From positions 62,001-126,000 of the forward strand of contig NZ_JBDKWG010000121.1 in assembly GCF_040151475.1 (NCBI RefSeq): a stretch of 64,000 bases of DNA, written 5' to 3'. The first letter of the stretch is position 1; each line of letters starts with the position of its first letter. The notes below the pieces were generated by a model. The model was not told the DNA's origin, ran no database searches, and saw nothing but the letters and a program-made list of their open reading frames with translations. This document shows positions 15,101 to 24,100 of the stretch, piece after piece. A program made the translations under genes and the position numbers. Source of the DNA: CAXBNB01 sp040151475. Lineage in GTDB: Bacteria; Bacteroidota; Bacteroidia; Cytophagales; Cyclobacteriaceae.

Positions 15101-18100
15101 TGCTTCAGGCCCTACTACTTCTGAGACCTATCCTAAACGTGATGAAAGTGGAACATTTACCTATACGGTAACCACAAGCAATGCAATAGAATCTTACAAT
15201 GGAGAAACATTTGCGATTGGTTATACCATACTGAATGGTGGAGCTGCACAAATTAAATATAGAGATACTGAGGATGTGGAAGATTTTGCTACTCCTATGA
15301 CGGGAACAATTACTTTCGATCCTAATCCTGGGATAAATGAGTTTGAGACTCAGGACGTAACCTTGGTAAATGAAACTTTGGTTGAATTGGATGAAGATTT
15401 CAGATTTAGAATTGATGAGATCGACGCACAATTGAATGAAAACGGAAGGATGGCACAATTCACATCAGGAGATTCATTCCGTGAATTCATTGGTATTATT
15501 GAAGATACTGATGTGGCTTATGTATCAGTGGTTGTTCAGGGTGATTCAGAGAAGTTTGAGACAGACTTGGGAGAAGATGATGAACTTGTATTTGATGTAA
15601 CATTGAGTGCACCAGTAGATGATCAGGTAAGTGTAACATTCTCTTCCCTAGATGGATTCATTGCTGAACCAGGTGAAGATGCCACAACTGGTGACGGTGA
15701 CTACATTTCTAATACTGGTACTGCTACTTTCGATGCAAGAACAACGGCTTCTCAGACTATTACTATTCCAATTATTGGAGACTATAAAGTTGAAGACAAT
15801 GAGAAAGTGGGTGTATTGATTGAGAATCTAAAAGTTGATGATGTATTGGTAGATGTTACCAGCCTATGGGTTGAAGAGGTGTCTATTATGACTGCAACTA
15901 CTGAAGGTACTATTTTGAATGATGATGCTGCCGTTGTTGTAATTCGGGATGCTGGTGATGGTGGACTTGGAAGTAATGGCTTTGAAGGCGACACTGATAC
16001 TGCTGCAGGCAAATCGGTCTTTAAGGTATTTTTATATGATGCATCTGATCTTGCAGAGACGATTCCAATCTATACTCCTGTGAGTGTGGATAGAGCACTC
16101 ACAATACAATATATAACTGTGGATGGCACTAATGCTGTTGATGGTAATGCTTTGGACTTAGGAGCAGGTTCTAATATTGGAGCTAAGAATGATTTCGTCT
16201 CTACCAATGGTACGTTGACTTTCTCAGCTGAAATTGATGCTCCTCAAACTGTTAATGTTAACTACGTTGTGGATGATACACCTGAGAATGATGAAGTATT
16301 TTCTGCAGAACTACAAACAGTTACTCTTGCCATTACAGGAGGTGATACGAGAGCGGTATCCGTTGGTACTGGCACACATAGAATAGGTACTGGATATGTA
16401 TTGAATGATGACAGGCCTAAATTCAGGGTGGATGTACCAACATCGGCTCCTGTAGGAAATGGTTTGGAGAACACTCGTGATGTAACCTTTAGAGTGTATC
16501 TGGATGGACCTATCATTGGTGCAAATACAGTAACTGTTGACTATGTAGTGTCGGGTGGTACGGCTATTGAATCTGTAGATTATGATGGTTCAGCTTCACC
16601 GCTTACTGGTACTTTAACATTTGCTTCAGGAAATACCTCACAGGATATAACTATTAATGTATTGAATGATGAAATTGGCGAAGGAAATGAAGACTTGTCC
16701 ATTGCTATTTCTAATCCTTTAGCTTCTAATAAGGCAGAATTGAATGATGATCCTACTATGTTGGAAGCTACTGCTACGATAGTAGATGATGATGTGATTA
16801 ATGTATCTGTTGCGACAAGTGCTGCCGTTATTGATGAAAGTGCTGGTACTTTAACATTTACTCTTTCAATAGATAAGGATATTACCGGTGGAGATGTTTC
16901 TTTCACTTACGATATATTGGGAGCACTTACTACAGGTAATACTACTACAGTGACCAGTGACTTTACGGTTACTGCTCTTACTGATGTGATCACTTTTGCT
17001 GATGGTTCATTGGCAGGAGCAACACAGACTGTTGTTGTCACTATTGTTGATGATGCTGTAGTAGAAGGGGATGAGTATATTTCAATGCAGCTTTCTGATT
17101 TGGCTACTACGATATCGGGAGTATCTGTTCCTACAGGGTTAACTTTCAGTGTGGATAAAGTGGAAACTGAGATTATTGATAATGATGCTGCTATAATTTC
17201 GATAGCAGACTTTTTAATAAACGAATCTACGGAAGAGGCAAATGTAGTTGTAACCACTTCTTCTCTAATAGACAGAGATGTTACTGTACAATTGACCACT
17301 TCTGAAATAAGTGTTACTGAAGCTGAAGATGCTGGTGTCGATTTTGCAACTACTAATGTATCAGTGGTTATTCCAGCTAATATGAGTACAGGTAGTCATA
17401 TCATAGCCATTAATAATGACAATATTGTTGAAGGCGATGAAGATTTCAATATTGCAATAGGAACTCCCGGAGGTGCTGGAACTATGGACGGTGCGGATGT
17501 TACTGGTGGTACGAGCACAGCAGTAGTGACTATTGACGATGATGATATTTCTACAATATCTATAGCTGCTACTGCTTCTGTTAGTGAAGAAGTTGTTGGC
17601 GGAATTGTAAATGTTCCGGTAACACTTTCTAAAGCAGTTGATGTTGATATGAATATCACTGTAAATACTTTGGATGTTACTACAGATGGTGATGACTTTA
17701 CTGCTCAGAGCAATACTGTTTATCCTATCACAGCAGGTACTACAAGTATTAATATTCCGGTTGTTATAACTAATACCAATTTGGTAGAGTTGAGCGAAAC
17801 CTTTACAGTGTCTATTAGTAACCTTGATGTACCAAGTGGTATCATGGATAAAAATGTTTCTATTGCTGCTGCTACCTCTACTGTGACAATAACAGATACA
17901 GACCAAGCTATAATTACAATTGATGGGATCTCTGATACAGAAGAGAACTTGGGCGCAATGTCTCAGACAGTTACTATTACTATGAGTAATCCTGTTGATG
18001 CAGATGTATTGTTCTCTATGAGTACTGTAGAAGGTACTGCAAAAAGTACAGATGTAGGTGGGACTGAAGTTGTAGAAGGTGATTTCAACCTGATATCAGG

Positions 18101-21100
18101 TCAGGCAATTACCATTGATGCCAATGGTGGTCTTGCTCCAAATACTACAGTTTATGTTGTGGTGATTGATGACAATTTAGTAGAAACGGATGAATCATTC
18201 GGATTGAGGCTGGAAGGATTGACAGCTAGTGGAAGAAATGTAATATTCGCTGGAGCTGGCGCAAGTATTGATGCTACAGTATCTATTGACGAAACCGATA
18301 AGTCAACCATATCATTGGCTAATGTGACTCAAAGTGAATTACTAGGAACAATGAATTTTGATATTGTTATTACTAACCCAATTGATCAGCCAGTTTCGTT
18401 AACAGTTAACACCAGAGTTGTGACTGCCACACCTGGTTCAGATTATACGGCAATTTCTGATGCAACTTATACTATCCCTGCTGGAACTTTATCTGCTTCA
18501 CTTGCTGATTTACCTGTTACTATTACTACAGACGAATTGGTAGAGGCTACTGAAAGTTTCACTCTGGAATTGAGTGGGCTGACTGTTGCTGCTGGTAGAG
18601 ACGTGACATTGACAGGACTTGGTGCTACCTTGAATGCAACTGGTACTATTCTGGATAATGATGAAGCTCAAATTACCTTTTCTATAGCAGAGAACAACCC
18701 TGTTGGTACTGAGGGAATAGGTCAAACTATTGTTTTCGATATAGCAATGAGTAAAGCTGTAGATCAAACAGTTACTTTTGATTATCAAACCGATTTCAAT
18801 GCCAATGCAATGGCTGGATTTGATGCAGAAAACAAAAGCAGCCAATTGACCTTTGGAGCTGGTAATAACTCTGGCAAAACAGTAACGGTTAATCTGGTTA
18901 ACAATGACATAGTAGAAGGAGACGAATTCTTCGACCTGTTGTTGTCTAATCTGGCTATTCCAACTGGTAGAAATGTATATTTCTACGACGTGGATGCAAT
19001 GACAACTACAACGGAATTGAGTTCTACAGCTACTATTCATGATGACGATATAGCAACTATTAGTATAGCAGATAAAGCAGTAACAGAAGATGTTGATGCA
19101 AATGCAGTATTGACATTGACTAGTGATAAACAAATCGATAAAGCAATAGTTATTGATGTAGCATTATCAGATGTAACTGCTAATGATGGTACTGACTATG
19201 ATGCTACTGGAATATCAAGTGCTAATTTGAATGCGCTGAGTTTGACGACTACCTTATCTGTTCCTATTCTAGGAGGAGATATAGTGGAAGGTACTGAGAC
19301 ATTTGATGTTACGATAAGTGACATGGCCAATTCGTTGACTTTAGATGGATATAATATACTTATTGCTGGTGCGACTGATAATGTTGGAGTTGTTACTATC
19401 AGTGACAATGATGTTACGACACTTTCTATTGCTGACAATAGCATCTCTGAAGATGGTGGAAGTATGATCATAACAGTTTCTACTGTGAAAGCATTTGATT
19501 CGGATGTTGCTGTGGATATTGATTTCGCTGATGTGTCAACAATTGCTGATGATTTCACTCATACATCTGGCACAATTCAAATAAATGAAGGAGCATTCTC
19601 TGGTACAATCACAGTGGCTATTAATGATGATAGCATTGTTGACGGTACTGAAGAATTTACTGGAACAATAAGTGCACTGGATGTACTGACGCCTGTGGGA
19701 ACTGATAATTATCAAGCGACTATTGATGATGCTTTGGGTGAGTTCACCATCTATGATGCTGGTGATCATGCAGACTTCAGTGTAACAGTGGATGGTACTG
19801 GTAGCTTCGTTGAAGGTAGTAACGTTACATTTACTGTAGTTAATGATGGCGATCAGGTAGATGAAAATGTAACAGTTTCATTTACTTATACCGACGGAAC
19901 TGCTGAAGATGGTTCTGATTACACTGCGGTTGCAGATGTAGTGATAACAAAATTAACATCTTCCAAAACTTTAACTGTACCTACTCTTGAGACTTCTGGT
20001 CAACCAAATGGGGTACTGGTTGAGGATACTGAGGACTTTATGTTAGCCATTACTAGTTTGGATGTAGCCAATTTGGCTTCACATAGTGTGTCTATTGGTA
20101 CTGTGAATGCAGCTACTGCTACAATTACTGATAACGATTCGGCTGAATTGGCTGTATCTGATGTGACTGTAGATGAAGATGCAGGTAATGTAACAGTTGA
20201 ACTTACAACTACTAATGAAATCGACAATGATGTAACGATTGAAATTGACTATGCAGATATAGGATTGGCTGTCAATGGTGTGGATTACAGTGATGGGCCG
20301 ACAAGCGTAACTATTATTGCAGGAGATTTAAGTGCAGATATCATTATCCCGATTATTGATAATGATATGGTAGTTGAAGCCGATGAGACATTTGGCGTAT
20401 CAGCAAACACTATAACTATTGCCAGTGCTGGTGATAATATGGTGTCGGTTGGAACTGCCAATGCAGTGGTGACTATAGAAGATGCTGATGCTACTACTAT
20501 TTCGGTATTGGCGGCAACTGTTGATGAGGCGGATGGTACAATATCAGTTCAGGTAGAAACCGACAATGGTTACACATTTGACAAGGAAGTAACAGTGGCT
20601 GTTGATTTAACACATGTATCAACTGTTGCGGCTGACTTTACTGACTTTGTTACAACAGAAACAATCTCTATTGCAGAAGGTGCAAGTTCAGGTAGTATTA
20701 CATTTACAGTTGTGGATGATAATATTGTAGATGCGACGGAATCATTCACTGCCTTGATAAGCGACTTGTCAGTAGGAGTAGGCAATACTTCTCCTGATGA
20801 CACTTATAATGCATCAATCAATGTGACAACTAACACAATGACCATTACAGATAATGATACAGCCGAATTTACATTAGCTGACGGTTCTGGAACTGAAGGT
20901 GGTACCGCATTGATGACCATCACAAGTAATCTTATGATTGATGAAGATGTAGAATTAACTTTCACATTTACTGATGGAGGAACATTGCAGGGAGCCTTTG
21001 AAGGAGATGACTATACAGTTATATCTGTTCCTGTTCAGTTGGATGCTATGTCTATGACGAAAACGTTCACTATTGATTTACCTGATACACCAGGTGTAAA

Positions 21101-24100
21101 TGGTGAAGTAGTAGAAGGTACAGAGATGTTTACCGTTGATATAGATGCCATAGTATCAGTGACAATGGAAGACCATGATTTGATTGAAGACGATGGTACC
21201 GCTGTTGTTACAATTAATGACAATGATGCTACTACCGTTTCACTTGTAAGCAGTGTAGATAATACTACTGAGGAAGGTGATGCGATGACCTTTACAATTG
21301 AATCTGCTTTAGAATTTGATAAAGACGTTACCGTACTTATAAATACAACGGATAATACAGCTTTAGCTGGTTCTACAAATGATTTCACGGCCTTGACTGG
21401 TACAATTATTACCATTCCGGCAGGTACTAAAGAAGGAGTTAAAACTACTTCGACAATTGAAAATACAATTGTTGAAGGTACAGAAGACTTCTCTGCAAGC
21501 ATTAGTGGTTTGTCAGTTGGGTCTGGTGATGGATATGATGCTGCTATTAATGTAGCTGCAGCTACTGCGACTTATACCATTACTGATGATGATGCTACTA
21601 CTATTTCTATTGTTGGAGCTACATTGTCTGAGGATGGAGGTAGTATGAATATCGGAATTAAGTCTGATTCAGGATTGAAGTTTGATAAAGATGTAACGGT
21701 TACAGTGTCCATTACGGCTGGTAGTGCCACTGCTGCTGATTACGGTACGTTATCTAGTACTACTATAGTATTACCGATGACTTCAACAACAGGTACTGTT
21801 ACGTTACCAATCGTTGATGACCTGATTGTAGATGGTGATGAAACATTCACTGCTAAGATTACAAACTTGTCTGTTGGTTCTGGTGATGGATATGATGCAG
21901 CTATTAGTGCTAACAATGTAGCAGAGTACACAATTACTGACAATGATGAAGCGATATTTACTGTGTCTGCTTCTAAATCGGCTAATGAGGGTAATGTAAC
22001 TGCTGACAACAGTGTCATTGAATTTACAGTGACTTTGGATAATATGGTAGATGAAGACCTGACGTTAGATTACAGTACAATTGCTGGAACAGCGTTGGCT
22101 TCTTCAGATTTCGTCGCAGTAACTGCTGGTTCATTAACTTTCGATGCGTTGATGGCTAATAATTCACAGACTGTAACAATCCAGTTGGTTGAAGATAAAA
22201 CGGTTGAGGCTAATGAATCATTTAGTGTTGAAATTGGTGGTTTGGTTGTTCCTGACAATACTTACGCTGTTTCATTACAAAATGGTGGGACTGTCGTGAC
22301 GTCAGTAACCAGAGTTGGAACTATTACCAATGATGATCAGGCGGTCATATCTATTGCAGATGTAAGTGTTGAAGAAGCTACTGGTATTGTTACTATTAGC
22401 ATTACAATGGACAATCCTGTTGACGAAGCTGTTACCATTACTGGTAATACAAGACAAAGTACTGCGAAGAATACTGTCGATTATGTTCAGATTGCAGGAT
22501 CGGCCTATATTTTTGATGCTGGCGATAAGTTCACTAATTCTACAATAACAATTGAAATCAAAGATGATAACTTAGTTGAAGCAACTGAAGAGTTCGAATT
22601 AGAGTTGAGTGATATCGTTGCAGGTGGTAAGAATGTTGTATTTAGCAGTGGTGGAGCTACTGTATCAGGTGTGGTTACCATTACTGATTTGGATGCTGCA
22701 ACAGTCAGTATTTCTGATGAGACACTTTCTGAAGATGGAGGTAGCATGATATTTACGGTTCAATTAAGTGATCCGGTAGATGAACCTTTGATTGTGACAG
22801 CAAATACTGCTAATGGTACTGCAATGGTTGCTCAAGATTATACAGGCATAGTAAACCAACAAATAGTATTTGGAGCTGGAAGCAATACCGATAAGACGGT
22901 TACTGTACCTATTGTAAATAATGCAATAGTTGAAGCAACTGAAACATTTGAACTGATACTATCGAACATTACTGTAGCTGTAGGAAGAAACGTAACATTC
23001 GTTAGTGGTAATTCTAGTACTACTGAAACGGGAGTAGGTACTATTACAGATGAAGATGAAGCATTTGTAAGTATAACTGATGTTGAAATGGATGAAGGTG
23101 ACACTGGCACTAAGACTTATACTTTTAATGTAACGCTTAATGGAGCGGTTGATCAAAATGTAACTCTTGATTATGCTACAAGTGATGGTACGGCAACAGT
23201 TGACGATAATGATTATGTATCTACTAGTGGAAGTTTGAATTTCAGTGGAGCTAATGGTCAGGTACTGCCTGTTATGGTAATTACCAATGGAGATTTAATA
23301 GTTGAAGAAGATGAAATATTCAACGTAACCTTAAGCACACTAGACGCTGGTGGTAAAAACGTTTCTTTTTCTAAAGGAACTGGTATAGGCACACTTACCA
23401 ATACTGACAAGCGTCCTGTGGTTAATCCTGACATTGTAATCAGTGTAAGTGAAGCTGCCGATATAACTACCATGTTATCTCCTGCTATTACTGCTACTGA
23501 TCTTAAAGGAACACCTGTATGGTCTATTGTTTCTATAACAGCTGTTAATAGCTCAGGAAATACTGTTACTACCGGATTGGATGGAGTGTTCACTATTGGA
23601 TCCGGAGATGGTGTAATTTCCGTAGGTGAAGCTTTGGATAGAGAAACTATAGCACAATATACTGTATCTGTTCAGGTTACTGATGGATTAAATACTAGTG
23701 CAGAAGAAAATGTTACTATTAATGTTACTGATGTAAATGATAATGCTCCGGTTGTTGATGCTCTTACATTTACGCTTAGTGATGATGCAGCAATAGGTCA
23801 TTCAATCGGTTCAATAACTGCAACTGATGCTGATTTAAATCCCGGATTTACAAGCTGGCTGATTACCAGTGGCAATGTTGACGATGTGTTTACATTAAAT
23901 TCCTTAACAGGAGAGTTGACGGTAGCAGATAACAGTAATCTTGATTTTGATACCACACCATCTTATGATTTGTCCATAACAGTATCTGATGGAACTTTCG
24001 TAAGTGCTGCGCAAGTGATTAAAATTACTATTATTGACACTAATGATGCACCTACTGCCATTACATTGACTGATTCTGATGATGAAGATGCTGACGTTTC

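Noticed and set aside
17361..19133. Long minus-strand open frames (for example 181 and 207 residues) inside the giant gene
   Set aside because: They are shadows of the repeat-rich, Thr/Asp/Val-biased coding strand; their translations are Ser/Ile/Tyr/Cys-rich with no domain.
2244..23408. CRISPR-like or satellite tandem DNA
   Set aside because: Repeats are long, divergent at DNA level, in one open frame and encode Calx-beta domains.
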